A DNA stretch of 52,074 nucleotides from an uncultured Oscillospiraceae bacterium (lineage in GTDB: Bacteria; Bacillota; Clostridia; Oscillospirales; Ruminococcaceae): NCBI GenBank assembly GCA_910588145.1, contig CAJUPO010000013.1:1-52074 (forward strand). The letters run 5' to 3'. Position numbers and translations under genes: made by a program. Under the pieces are notes generated by a model, which was given only the letters and a program-made list of their open reading frames with translations, searched no databases and was not told where the DNA came from. Of this stretch, positions 1 through 8,367 are shown piece by piece; the stretch's first letter is position 1; each line of letters begins with the position of its first letter.

Positions 1-11
1 CGGGCTATTGG

Positions 12-43
12 GTGGGAGGGCAATCCTCTCACTCAATTTTTTT
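12..43 (+). terminator. Rho-independent terminator of a gene upstream of the window
   Basis: An inverted repeat (GTGGGAGG / CCTCTCAC) is followed by a run of T residues, just before the ribosome site of the first gene. It probably ends a transcript entering from the left. A similar hairpin lies at 591-614. Confidence 0.5.
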
Positions 44-57
44 CGGGAGGAAAGGGA

Positions 58-531
58 ATGGCATACGGGGCAAAGACATACACGCTGAAAGAAGAAACCA
101 CCGAGAGCGGCACAAGGTATTTTATCAGCTTTAAGGACGGGCAGGGGGAACATCATGAACTGGAAGTATCAGAACAACTCTTTTTTGAATTTCGGCAGAT
201 GGAAAGGAGGAACAGGAATCTTCAGCAATGGAATCAGCGGCACAGGGAGTTTAATGAGGTATGGGACGAAACCCTTTACAGACGTGCGTTGCGAGTGCCT
301 AAAACGCTTGATGAAAGAATGATTGAAAAAGAGAAAAATGAAATATTTGTTAAAGCGGTTGCCCGACTGCCAGAGCTACAAAGGCGGCGTTTCCTGCTCT
401 ACTACGAGTATGATTTCAATTTTTATCAAATCGGTGAGATGGAGCATTGCACCGCTTCCGCTGTCCAGAAATCCGTTTCAGTTGCAAGGGAAAAGGTCAA
501 GGCAGAAATGAGGAAGTATCTCCAACCTTGA
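58..531 (+). CDS. Sigma-70 region 4-like regulator of the mobile element
   Basis: A 157-residue protein. Its last 60 residues look like a sigma region 4 helix-turn-helix: LPELQRRRFLLYYEYDFNFYQ, then IGEMEHCTASAVQKSVSVAR. This is typical of the small sigma-like proteins of Firmicute integrative elements. The N-terminal half is charged, lacks a clear region 2 and is not recognised. The start ATG follows GGGAGGAAAGGGA at good spacing. It is the first gene in the window and lies upstream of the element's replication and mobilisation genes, so it may control element transcription. Codon use is rich in G+C compared with DNA right of 6.47 kb. Region 4 is fairly clear; the promoter it would recognise is unknown. 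Confidence 0.75.
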   Translation: MAYGAKTYTLKEETTESGTRYFISFKDGQGEHHELEVSEQLFFEFRQMERRNRNLQQWNQRHREFNEVWDETLYRRALRVPKTLDERMIEKEKNEIFVKAVARLPELQRRRFLLYYEYDFNFYQIGEMEHCTASAVQKSVSVAREKVKAEMRKYLQP

Positions 532-590
532 CGATTACCGCCCGAAAAAGAAATCCGCTTTTTATCGGCGTGGGGATGGCGGCATTACAT

Positions 591-614
591 ACTCTCACTC
601 TTTTTCGTGGGAGT
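591..614 (+). repeat. Hairpin between the sigma-like gene and repA
   Basis: ACTCTCAC and GTGGGAGT form an 8-bp inverted repeat around a T-rich loop. It uses nearly the same arm sequence as the hairpin at 12-43, so related hairpins flank the sigma-like gene. It may be an attenuator or regulatory hairpin; the purpose is inferred. Confidence 0.4.
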
Positions 615-640
615 AAATCTATTTTAGGAGGTCAACGCCT

Positions 641-727
641 ATGTGCAACAAAACCAAAGACACCGCCCGAAAGGAGGAATCCCATGCAGAAGCTTCAGAC
701 AGTGGGCGCAGACACGCTCATCTATGA
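641..727 (+). CDS. Possible 28-residue leader ORF overlapping repA
   Basis: ATG at 641 follows GGAGG with about 8 bases spacing and opens a 28-codon frame (MCNKTKDTARKEESHAEASD and so on) that runs past the repA start at 684. It contains the repA ribosome site. If translated it would couple to repA expression. It is polar, without a recognisable domain, and may be only a chance frame behind a good ribosome site. Confidence 0.3.
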   Translation: MCNKTKDTARKEESHAEASDSGRRHAHL

Positions 728-1715
728 GCCGCTTGAAAAGCCGTCTTTTGTGGTGGACGGTCTGATACCCACGGGCTTAACCCTGTTCTGCGGCTCACAG
801 AAAATCGGCAAGAGCTGGCTCATGCTAAAGCTCTGCCTCTGCGTGTCGCAGGGAATCCCCTTGTGGGATATGCCCACACAGGAGGGCGATGTGCTTTACC
901 TCTGTCTGGAGGACACGTTCTGCCGCATACAAGACAGGCTGTTCCATTTGACGGATGAAGCGAGCGGGCGGCTTCACTTTGCGGTGGCAAGCGACAAGCT
1001 GTCAGACGGTCTTATCGTGCAGTTGGAGGATTATCTGAAAGAATATCCCGACAGCAGGCTCATTGTCATTGACACCTTGCAGAAAATCCGCACCGCATCC
1101 AAAGACAACGCCTATGCAAGCGATTACGGGGACATCTCCCTTATCAAAGACTTTGCCGACAGGCACTCTCTGGCGGTCATTGTCGTACACCACATCCGAA
1201 AGCAGAATGACAGCGACGTGTTCAACAAAGTGTCTGGCACGACGGGATTGACGGGGAGTGCGGACGCAACCTTTGTTCTGGAACAGGAAAGCCGTGCGTC
1301 CAATGCCGCAAAGCTGTATGTGACGGGCAGGGACACGCCCTATCAGGAGTTTACGCTCCGCTTCCATGATTGCAGTTGGGAACTGGTGGAGCGGAAAGAG
1401 CAGGAACAGCTTGCAAAAGAAGCGATACCAGACGTTCTTTTTCGGTTAGTGGATTTCATGCAGGACAAAGGGGAATGGACGGGAACGGCAACGGAGCTGT
1501 TAGCCGCTATGGGGGAAACGGAAACCGTCCCCACGGTGATTACGAAATGGCTCAATGAATACCGCACCACATTTTTAAGTGAAAACCATATCTGCTACCA
1601 GTACAGCCGCAAAAAAGACGGCAGGCGGATTGCCCTTGCAAGGCAGTCGGGTGACAGCGGTGACGGTAATGACAGTGGTATTGGGATACCCCCTGCGGCT
1701 GTCATTGACGCCTAA
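684..1715 (+). CDS. RepA-like AAA ATPase / replicative helicase
   Basis: A 343-residue RecA-fold ATPase of the RepA/AAA_25 type found in plasmids and integrative elements. Walker A is GSQKIGKS at residues 37-44. A Walker B-like strand, RLIVIDTLQ, follows near residue 130, and a VVHHIRK segment comes after it. Such proteins act as hexameric helicases or replication initiators on the excised element. An in-frame extension upstream is open, but the ATG at 684 directly follows AAAGGAGGAATCCC and begins at conserved-looking sequence. The C-terminus (SGDSGDGNDSGIGIPP region) is encoded by the first copy of a 45-bp repeat also found downstream, so the tail may be dictated by DNA-level repeat function. 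Confidence 0.8.
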   Translation: MQKLQTVGADTLIYEPLEKPSFVVDGLIPTGLTLFCGSQKIGKSWLMLKLCLCVSQGIPLWDMPTQEGDVLYLCLEDTFCRIQDRLFHLTDEASGRLHFAVASDKLSDGLIVQLEDYLKEYPDSRLIVIDTLQKIRTASKDNAYASDYGDISLIKDFADRHSLAVIVVHHIRKQNDSDVFNKVSGTTGLTGSADATFVLEQESRASNAAKLYVTGRDTPYQEFTLRFHDCSWELVERKEQEQLAKEAIPDVLFRLVDFMQDKGEWTGTATELLAAMGETETVPTVITKWLNEYRTTFLSENHICYQYSRKKDGRRIALARQSGDSGDGNDSGIGIPPAAVIDA

Positions 1716-1790
1716 AGCTATGTAAAATCGGCGGCTCTGCCCTGCGGGTGACAGCGGTGACGGTGGTGACAGTGATATTGGGATACCCCC
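1649..1790 (+). repeat. Two direct copies of a 45-bp GTGACGGT-rich repeat
   Basis: Positions 1649-1693 and 1746-1790 carry nearly the same 45 bp, offset by exactly 97 bases. Both contain GTGACAGCGGTGACGGT, then a TGACAGTG-type stretch, then ATTGGGATACCCCC. The first copy is inside the repA 3' end and the second is non-coding. The iteron-like arrangement next to a RepA ATPase and a relaxase gene suggests a replication origin or relaxosome site. Confidence 0.7.
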
Positions 1791-1930
1791 GCCGCTGTCA
1801 TCCCTGCAGGAGAACACCCCGTAAACGCAAAATGCAGGCGTGGGCATTACTCGTCCTTTTCGGCTCGTAAAGCCACCCCCGCGGTCAGAAAAATCCACTG
1901 ATTTTTCCGACTGCGTTTACAGGGTGTAAC

Positions 1931-1961
1931 ACACTACACTTTGCCCTGCAAAGAGCCGTGT
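1931..1961 (+). other. Candidate oriT of the MobV relaxase
   Basis: CTTTGC (1939-1944) and GCAAAG (1948-1953) form a tight stem, with outer ACAC (1931-1934) and GTGT (1958-1961) arms. The sequence ACACACTACACTTTGCC lies about 200 bases before a MobV gene. MobV enzymes nick near short hairpins rich in CACAC/ACTTT upstream of mob. The assignment is from position and shape only; the nick site is not established. Confidence 0.4.
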
Positions 1962-2068
1962 GCCAGACGTTCCCTCTGGACTCCCTGAAAGCAGGGCTTA
2001 CGCCCTGCCCATCCTCTGCCTTGCGGCTTCGGATGGAAGAATGTGCGGTGACAGTCGGCGGCTCCCGT

Positions 2069-2111
2069 GGGGGTATCCCAAAAACACCGTCACCACCGTC
2101 ACCAACCGTCA
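2069..2111 (-). repeat. Inverted copy of the 45-bp repeat
   Basis: GGGGGTATCCCA followed by two CACCGTCACC units is the reverse complement of most of the repeats at 1649-1693 and 1746-1790. It creates a very large inverted repeat with the copy at 1746-1790, spanning about 280 bases of otherwise non-coding DNA (1716-2151) just before the relaxase gene. Confidence 0.7.
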
Positions 2112-2151
2112 CCCTTTGGGAGATTACCCGCCGAAGAAAGGAAGATTGACT

Positions 2152-3117
2152 ATGCCCTATGCAATTTTACGTTTCCAGAAACGCAAGGCAGGCGGCGTTG
2201 CGGCTTGTGAACGCCACAACGAGCGGAAGAAAGAAGCCTATAAAAGCAACCCAGACATTGACGTGGGACGCTCCAAAGATAACTACCATCTTGTGAACCC
2301 GCCCCGCTACACCTATAAGAAAGAGATAAACCAAATGGTAAAAGAAGCAGGCTGTAAGGTAAGGAAAGACAGCGTGATGATGGTGGAAACGCTCATCACC
2401 GCTTCGCCCGAATTTATGAACAGCTTACCGCCCGAAGAACAAAAAGCCTATTTCCAGACGGCTCTTGACTTCATTTCGGAGCGTGTGGGGAAGAAAAATA
2501 TCCTCTCCGCAGTTGTCCATATGGACGAAAGAACGCCCCATATGCACCTGTGCTTTGTGCCGCTTACGCCCGACAACAAGCTGTCAGCGAAGTCCATTTT
2601 AGGCAACCAAAAGAGCCTTTCCGAGTGGCAGACCGCCTACCATGAGCGGATGTCCGAACGGTGGAATCAGCTTGAACGGGGGCAGTCCTCAATGGAAACG
2701 AAGCGCAAGCATATCCCCACATGGCTCTATAAACTAGGCGGCAGGCTGGATAAACAGTATGCAGAAATCGTGTCTGCCCTCTCCGACATCAACGCCTTTA
2801 ATGCAGGGAAGAAGCGTGACAAGGCTCTGGAACTGATTGCGGCATGGCTCCCAGACGTGGAGAAATTCTCTAAGGAAATCGGGAAACAGCAAGTGTATAT
2901 CGACAGCTTGAAAGAGAGAATCGGGCAGGAATCCGACTATGCGGGGCGTATGCGTGATGAAAAGTACGAACAGGAATTAAAGGTACAGAAAGCCAACCAG
3001 AGGATATTTGAATTGCAGAAAACCAATCAGCAGATGGAAAGGTTATTGAAAAAAATACCGCCAGAAGTATTAGAAGAATTGCAGAAAAGCAATCGGAATA
3101 GAGCGAAAGAAAGGTAG
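2152..3117 (+). CDS. MobV-family (Pre/Mob) relaxase
   Basis: A 321-residue mobilisation protein. The N-terminus MPYAILRFQKRKAGG and the metal-binding motif AVVHMDERTPHMHLCF (HxDExxPHxH) near residue 125 define the MobV/Pre family, which nicks oriT and leads the strand into a recipient. The last 100 residues are a charged coiled coil, usual for the family. The ATG at 2152 follows AAAGGAAG; an upstream in-frame extension has no ribosome site and crosses repeat DNA. Conjugation machinery is not in the window and may lie to the left or be borrowed. The parB-like gene starts 8 bases downstream, suggesting one operon. Confidence 0.9.
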   Translation: MPYAILRFQKRKAGGVAACERHNERKKEAYKSNPDIDVGRSKDNYHLVNPPRYTYKKEINQMVKEAGCKVRKDSVMMVETLITASPEFMNSLPPEEQKAYFQTALDFISERVGKKNILSAVVHMDERTPHMHLCFVPLTPDNKLSAKSILGNQKSLSEWQTAYHERMSERWNQLERGQSSMETKRKHIPTWLYKLGGRLDKQYAEIVSALSDINAFNAGKKRDKALELIAAWLPDVEKFSKEIGKQQVYIDSLKERIGQESDYAGRMRDEKYEQELKVQKANQRIFELQKTNQQMERLLKKIPPEVLEELQKSNRNRAKER

Positions 3118-3125
3118 GAATGTGA

Positions 3126-3980
3126 ATGAAGAAACAGGATTTTAAGGTATTAAAGACCGCAGATTTATATCCGTTTCCCGATAACCCGTTTCATGTAGTG
3201 GAGGACGAAATGTTATCAGAATTAGCAGAGAGTATCAAAGAGTTTGGAATCGTAACGCCGATAATCACACGCCCGAAAGAGGACGGGAACGGCTATGAAA
3301 TCATTGCGGGACAGCGGCGTGTCCGTGCTTCGGAGCTTGCAGGGATAAACACAATCCCCGCTTTTGTCCTGCCCTTAGACCGTGACCGAGCCATCATCAC
3401 CCTTGTGGACAGCAATTTACAGCGTGAAAATATCCTGCCATCGGAGCGGGCGTTTGCCTACAAGATGAAATCCGAAGCCATGAAGCGGCAGGGTTTCCGC
3501 ACGGATTTAACCTCGTCACAAGTTGGGACGAAGTTGCGGACGGACGATAAGGTGGCGCAGGGCTTCGGCGTTGGCAGGATGACCGTGCAGAGATTTATCC
3601 GATTGACGGAGCTGATACCGCCGATTTTGCAGATGGTGGACGAGGGGAAAATCGCCCTCACGCCTGCGGTGGAGCTGTCCTTTTTGAAGAAAGACGAGCA
3701 GGAAAACCTTTTCGCCACGATGGAAAGTGAAGAAGCAACGCCCTCACTCTCACAGGCACAGCGGATGAAAACATTAAGCCAGAGCGGGCGGCTTGACATG
3801 GATATGATATTTTCCATTATGACCGAGGAAAAGGGAAACCAGAAAGAAACTCTGAAAATCAACACAAGCAAGCTGAAAAAATATTTTCCGAAGAACACAA
3901 CGCCGAAGCAGATGGAGGACGCCATCATCAAACTGTTAGAGCGTGAATTGCAGAGGAAACGGAACAGGGACAGCCGCTAA
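3126..3980 (+). CDS. ParB/Spo0J-like DNA-binding protein of the element
   Basis: A 284-residue ParB-type protein. It has the N-terminal ParB/sulfiredoxin-like domain (DNPFHVVEDEMLSELAESIKEFGIVTPIITRP, then IIAGQRRVRASELAG, residues about 15-85), an ENILPSERAFAYKMK segment, then a helix-turn-helix region (VAQGFGVGRMTVQRFIRL). Plasmid and element ParBs bind parS-like sites for partition or regulate replication. No ParA gene is visible, so stand-alone regulation is equally likely. The protein is complete, unlike the truncated ParB at 11.6-12.3 kb, and is not closely similar to it. It shares an operon with the relaxase. Confidence 0.85.
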   Translation: MKKQDFKVLKTADLYPFPDNPFHVVEDEMLSELAESIKEFGIVTPIITRPKEDGNGYEIIAGQRRVRASELAGINTIPAFVLPLDRDRAIITLVDSNLQRENILPSERAFAYKMKSEAMKRQGFRTDLTSSQVGTKLRTDDKVAQGFGVGRMTVQRFIRLTELIPPILQMVDEGKIALTPAVELSFLKKDEQENLFATMESEEATPSLSQAQRMKTLSQSGRLDMDMIFSIMTEEKGNQKETLKINTSKLKKYFPKNTTPKQMEDAIIKLLERELQRKRNRDSR

Positions 3981-4058
3981 TCTTTTCTTTTCGGGAGGTA
4001 AATATAAAGCATTGTGAGAAAAAAGACAGCCAAATAAGACAGAGAGTTGAGGTAGGAA

Positions 4059-4289
4059 ATGAAAGAAATCCAGTATGAGATTGTAAAGGAAATCGCCGTG
4101 CTGTCGGCAAGCGACAGCGGCTACACAAAGGAAATCAACTTGATTTCATGGAACGGGAAAGAGCCGAAGTATGACATCCGCAGCTTTTCCCCCAACCGTG
4201 AGAAGTGCGGAAAGGGAATCACGTTGACCGCTGATGAAGCGGCGGCTCTCCTTAAAGCATTGCAGGAAGAATTGAACAGCGGGGATTGA
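4059..4289 (+). CDS. YdbC/PC4-like single-strand DNA-binding protein
   Basis: A 76-residue protein (MKEIQYEIVKEIAVLSASDS..., LISWNGKEPKYDIRSFSPNR, GKGITLTADEAAALLKAL). Its order of strands and final helix matches the YdbC family, a bacterial PC4-like fold known to bind single-stranded DNA. It could protect transferred single strands of the element or act in its transcription. Ribosome site GAGGTAGGAA precedes ATG 4059. It lies between parB and the recombinase genes. Confidence 0.75.
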   Translation: MKEIQYEIVKEIAVLSASDSGYTKEINLISWNGKEPKYDIRSFSPNREKCGKGITLTADEAAALLKALQEELNSGD

Positions 4290-4360
4290 TTGTGTCTGAT
4301 TGGCAGGGCGGGGGCGTTTTCAGACACTCCCCTGCCCTGTCTGGAAAGGAAGATTTGAGT

Positions 4361-4552
4361 ATGGGCGAGGATAAGAAAGCGAACAAAAAGAGAAAGCGCA
4401 TTGTGGCAAAACAGCCAGTGCAGATGATTGTCAGCCGTGAATATGTCGGCACACAGACTGTTGCCGAAGCGTTTATCCCGATTATCTCCGAGGATATTCG
4501 CAGGACGATAGCCGAGGGTGACACCTTCGACAATGAGGGTATATCCGCTTAG
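4361..4552 (+). CDS. Small conserved protein preceding the recombinase (TnpW-like)
   Basis: A 63-residue basic-to-acidic protein, MGEDKKANKKRKRIVAKQ, then a core QMIVSREYVGTQTVAEAFIP and IISEDIRR. Small proteins of this kind are regularly found just upstream of large serine recombinases in Tn4451-like elements and are often named TnpW; function unknown. ATG 4361 follows GGAAAGGA. The family name is from memory of its shape and position, so it is tentative; that it is a real gene is likely from its ribosome site and position. Confidence 0.6.
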   Translation: MGEDKKANKKRKRIVAKQPVQMIVSREYVGTQTVAEAFIPIISEDIRRTIAEGDTFDNEGISA

Positions 4553-4606
4553 AATGTACGCAATGGAACATGAAAACAGTTAGGGCAGATACGGAGGTTT
4601 TACAGT

Positions 4607-6610
4607 ATGGCAGGAATCAAAGAAGAAAAGAAAATCTATTTAGTCGGCATTTACTGCCGCCTATCGAAAGACGATGGCACGGAAAACGAGAGTGCGAGCA
4701 TTGCCACGCAGAAATCCATCCTCACGGATTATGTGAAAAAGCAGGGCTGGCACTTAGCAAAAACGTATGTGGACGACGGTTATTCTGGTACGAATTTCCA
4801 AAGACCGAGCTTCCAGAACATGATTAAGGACATTGAAAACGGACGGATAAACTGCGTGATTACGAAAGATTTATCACGTTTAGGGAGGAATTACCTTGAC
4901 TGCGGCTTATATCTGGAAGTCTTTTTCCCAGAGCATAATGTGAGGTATATAGCGGTCAATGACGGCGTGGATACCTTGAATAAATCGGCGATGGACATCA
5001 CCCCATTCCGCAATATCCTAAACGAAATGTATTCTGCCGATGTGTCGGTCAAGATAAAATCGGCGTACCGAGCGAGGTTTCAGCAGGGGAAATTCATGGG
5101 GACGTATGCACCCTATGGATATATCAAAGACCCTGCCGACCACAACCATCTGCTGATTGACGATAAGGTGGCGCACGTTGTAAGGGAGATATTTGACCTT
5201 GCATTGGCGGGAAACGGACTTGGAAAAATCCGCAAGCACATCAACAGCCAGCACGTTTTACGCCCTGCCGCTTATGCGGCGGAGCAGGGGGCGGCAGGCT
5301 ATGAGAGATACTTTGAGGACAACGAAGAAAAACGTTATATCTGGAGTGAGAACAGCTTGAGGAATATTTTAAGAAGCCCGATATATGCGGGGAACCTTGC
5401 AGGCTACAAGCGGATTGCCGCCAATATGAAAAGCAAGAAAAGACCGTCCAAGCTGCCAGAAGAATGGGAAGTGATACCCGACACCCATGAGGGCATAGTC
5501 ACACAAGAAGAATTTGATACTGTCCAACAGCTTATGACGAGCCGCAGACGGGAAAAGAATAAGGGTGACTTTGAGAATATTTTTTCAGGCGTTATCAAGT
5601 GTGCGGACTGCGGCTATGCTTTGCGGGCGATGAGCGCAAACAGGAGGAAACGCCCCGACATCATCGACTGCGTACAATATACCTGTAATAATTATGGCAG
5701 GTATGGCAACGTCATGTGTACCGCACACGCCATTGAAGCGAGGGATTTATTCAACGCCGTCCTTGCCGACATCAACCGTTTTGCGGATATGGCGGTGAAT
5801 GACGAGCGGGCGGTGAGGGCGATTGAAAAGCGGCTCACGGAAACAGACCAGAGCAAGGCAAAGGCAATGGAGAAAGAACGGAAGAAGCTGAACAAACGCC
5901 TTGCGGAGCTTGACAGGCTGTTTTCCTCTCTCTATGAGGATAAGGTCATGGAGCGTATCACCGAGCGGAATTTTGAGATGATGTCGGGGAAATACCAGAA
6001 AGAACAGCTTGAAATCGAAGCACGGTTGAGGGAAGTAACGGAAACGCTCAACGAAAGCTATGAGAAATCGCAGGGAATCCGTGACTTCCTCTCCCTTATC
6101 CGCAACTATCAAGGATTAAAGGAACTGGACGCAACAGTAATAAATGCACTGATAGACAAGATACTTGTTTCGGAACGTGAGAAGTCAGCAGACGGAACAG
6201 TGAAGCAGGAAATCAAGATTTACTATAAATTCATCGGCTTTGTCGGTGAATTACATATCACACCCACAAAACGGTGGACAGCATTACCGCCTAAGAATTG
6301 TATGGTGTGCGGCATTGAATACGTCCCCGGCTCTGCTATCTCAAAGTATTGCCCGATATGTGCGAAAAAGGTGCAGAGGGAGAAGTCAAACGAGAGCAAA
6401 CGCAGGAGCAGGGAACAGAAAAGGATGGTATGTATTGAACTGTCCGCAAAGAATGACCGACTGACATGGAACAGCGCCGAGGGCGCTTGGTTAGACAGGG
6501 CAATACAAATAAAAAGGTACATTTGTACCGCTATGTTACTCAGGATACCTTTGACGCTTATCTTTTCCAGACCCTTGAAACTAAACAGCGGTTTATCAGT
6601 CAGATTATGA
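4607..6610 (+). CDS. Large serine recombinase (site-specific integrase)
   Basis: A 667-codon frame. Residues 10-160 are the resolvase domain with catalytic Ser20 (GIYCRLSKDD) and the GRNYLD segment. The recombinase domain follows, then a zinc ribbon (CADCGYALRAMS ... CNNYGRYGNVMC) near residues 330-370, a long coiled coil (about 400-490), and a second Cys-pair motif (CMVCGIEYVPGSAISKYCPIC). It integrates and excises the element by cutting att sites. Past about 6450 the frame enters the interrupted helicase gene, so the last 50 or so residues (SAKNDRLTWNSAEGAW onward) come from the target DNA. The protein encoded by the excised circle would end differently. ATG 4607 follows GGAGG. Confidence 0.93.
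   Translation: MAGIKEEKKIYLVGIYCRLSKDDGTENESASIATQKSILTDYVKKQGWHLAKTYVDDGYSGTNFQRPSFQNMIKDIENGRINCVITKDLSRLGRNYLDCGLYLEVFFPEHNVRYIAVNDGVDTLNKSAMDITPFRNILNEMYSADVSVKIKSAYRARFQQGKFMGTYAPYGYIKDPADHNHLLIDDKVAHVVREIFDLALAGNGLGKIRKHINSQHVLRPAAYAAEQGAAGYERYFEDNEEKRYIWSENSLRNILRSPIYAGNLAGYKRIAANMKSKKRPSKLPEEWEVIPDTHEGIVTQEEFDTVQQLMTSRRREKNKGDFENIFSGVIKCADCGYALRAMSANRRKRPDIIDCVQYTCNNYGRYGNVMCTAHAIEARDLFNAVLADINRFADMAVNDERAVRAIEKRLTETDQSKAKAMEKERKKLNKRLAELDRLFSSLYEDKVMERITERNFEMMSGKYQKEQLEIEARLREVTETLNESYEKSQGIRDFLSLIRNYQGLKELDATVINALIDKILVSEREKSADGTVKQEIKIYYKFIGFVGELHITPTKRWTALPPKNCMVCGIEYVPGSAISKYCPICAKKVQREKSNESKRRSREQKRMVCIELSAKNDRLTWNSAEGAWLDRAIQIKRYICTAMLLRIPLTLIFSRPLKLNSGLSVRL
6431..6470. other. 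Right junction (attR) of the serine-recombinase element
   Basis: Recombinase-type sequence ends here and a SNF2 helicase frame begins (codons for P-T-D-M-E-Q-R-R-G-R from 6457). G+C content and codon use change abruptly. Large serine recombinases of the TndX/TnpX kind often cross over at a GA dinucleotide, and several GA steps lie at 6437-6470. The other junction is outside the window, so the exact crossover cannot be read. Confidence 0.7.
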
Positions 6611-7476
6611 CGAGCCGTTCCCCTGCCCGTGTCTGCGAGGACTTGGATCAGTCTGTTCTTGATTATGCTGAAATCAAAGCTCTTTGTACAGGCAATCCTC
6701 TTATACGTGAAAAAATGGAACTTGATACTGAAATATCTAAGCTCCAGGTCATTAAATCCGCTTTCCTCTCAGAGCACTACAAGCTTGAGGACATGATTCT
6801 TAAAACTATTCCCGAAAAGATTTCCCGTTATTCCTCTGCAATTTCTCTTATGAACAATGATTTGAAAATAGCCGAAAAAAATCCTTTTACAGATAATTCT
6901 AATGAAAACTTTCCTTCTATGACAATTGACGGAAAAGTTTTTGCAGACAGAGCTAATGCCGGCAAGGCTCTTAAATGTGCGGCTGTCAGCGCTATTAATG
7001 CCGATCCTGAAAATTTAACTAAAATCGGTGAATACAGAGGCTTTAATTTAATTGTATCCTTTGACCATCTTTCTCGGAAAGCATTGTTATATATTAAAGG
7101 TCATTCAAGCCACAAAATTGAATTAGGTTCAAGCGAAACAGGCAACATTACTAAAATTGATAATTCTATAAATAATATCAGCTCGCTTATTGATGAATAT
7201 ACCGATTCCATTGAACAGCTTAATTTTCAGCTTAATACAGCAAAAACCGAGCTTGAAAAGCCTTTTCCAATGGAACAAAAGCTCATGCAGATGATTACCC
7301 GCCAAACAGAGCTTACCGCACTTCTTAATATAGACAATAACGAAAATTCTCAGGAGGAACAGTCTATTTCTGAATTAAACGAAAAGCCGTCTATTCGCCG
7401 TGCTATTGATGATATTCAGAAAAAACAACATCCTATTTTACAGCATTCCTCTAAACCTCAGTCTATTTCTTTATAA
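6457..7476 (+). pseudogene. C-terminal part of a SNF2-type helicase, interrupted by the upstream element
   Basis: From 6457 the frame reads P-T-D-M-EQRRGRLVRQGN, which is helicase motif VI of SNF2-family enzymes. It is followed by KVHLYRYVTQDTFDAYLFQT, KQRFISQIMTS and SYAEIKALxTGNP-like sequence (here DYAEIKALCTGNPLIREK), typical of the very large helicase/methylase proteins of Firmicute mobile elements. The 320-residue tail is helical. All earlier helicase motifs must lie left of the inserted element, outside the window. An ATG at 6466 exists, but a product starting at motif VI could not be an active helicase. Confidence 0.85.
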
Positions 7477-7494
7477 ATTCGCCATTGGCGAATT
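7476..7494. repeat. 19-bp palindrome, copy 1
   Basis: AATTCGCCATTGGCGAATT is a perfect palindrome except for its central base. This copy begins at the stop codon of the helicase fragment and precedes the methylase gene. Four more copies follow at 8669, 8996, 9372 and 9853. Confidence 0.9.
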
Positions 7495-7523
7495 TTATGA
7501 AATTTACTAAAGGACGTGTTTTT

Positions 7524-8357
7524 GTGACATCAAGTAATTTTATTTCACCGATATTAAAATGGGCTGGCGGCAAACGTCAGCTCTTATCTGAAATTTTTCC
7601 ATTGCTGCCTGAACATTTCACCACTTACTGTGAACCTTTTCTGGGCGGCGGTGCTGTTCTTTTTTCACTTCAACCTTCTACAGCAATTGTCAACGACATC
7701 AATACCGATTTAATTACTGCTTATAAGGTTATCCGTGACAATGTGGATTTATTGGTTGAATCCCTTAAAATGCACGTCAATACACCTGAATATTTTTATT
7801 CTGTCCGCAGTCTTGACAGAAACAAAACTGAGTATCAGGCATTATCAAAGATAGAACAGGCTTCAAGGCTTCTTTTTCTGAATAAAACCTGTTTCAACGG
7901 CTTATTCAGGGTTAATTCCTCCGGAGAGTTTAATTCTCCATACGGGTATTACAGGAATCCAAATTTTATTAATGAACCAACATTACGAGCTGTCAGCAAT
8001 TACTTCAATACTAATAACATTGAATTTTATTGTGAAGATTTTTCTGAAACACTTCTACGGGTCAAAAAGGGCGGATTTGTTTACCTTGATCCACCCTATG
8101 ATCCAGTTTCCGTAACAGCAGATTTTACAGGCTATAATAAGGGTGGATTCAACAAAAATGATCAAAATCGGCTTAAGCAATGCTGTGACAAGCTTTCTCA
8201 GCACAATATAAAATTTCTGTTATCAAATTCTGCTACGGAATTTATTATGGATTTATATCAAGAATACGATATATCTTTTGTAAAAGCAAAACGCATAATC
8301 AATGCGACAGCCCAAAAGCGTAATATCGCCATGGAAGTACTTATTAAAAATTATTAA
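7524..8357 (+). CDS. Dam/DpnM-like N6-adenine DNA methyltransferase
   Basis: A D12-class methyltransferase of about 277 residues. It has an N-terminal ILKWAGGKRQLL, the SAM-binding motif EPFLGGGAVLF, the NKTCFNGLFRVN segment, and the catalytic motif VYLDPPYDPVS. The class usually methylates adenine in GATC-like sites. The frame is open to a TTG at 7485 inside palindrome copy 1, but GTG at 7524 has an AAAGGA site 9 bases upstream and starts right before the conserved core. It lies with the next gene between palindrome copies 1 and 2. No restriction endonuclease is visible, so it is a solitary methylase, perhaps protecting the element or modulating its expression. Confidence 0.88.
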   Translation: MTSSNFISPILKWAGGKRQLLSEIFPLLPEHFTTYCEPFLGGGAVLFSLQPSTAIVNDINTDLITAYKVIRDNVDLLVESLKMHVNTPEYFYSVRSLDRNKTEYQALSKIEQASRLLFLNKTCFNGLFRVNSSGEFNSPYGYYRNPNFINEPTLRAVSNYFNTNNIEFYCEDFSETLLRVKKGGFVYLDPPYDPVSVTADFTGYNKGGFNKNDQNRLKQCCDKLSQHNIKFLLSNSATEFIMDLYQEYDISFVKAKRIINATAQKRNIAMEVLIKNY

Positions 8358-8367
8358 GGAGGTTCAT

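Noticed and set aside
6466..7476. A separate gene starting at ATG 6466
   Set aside because: The codons before the ATG (P-T-D) continue the helicase motif in frame, so the ATG is an internal methionine of a broken gene.
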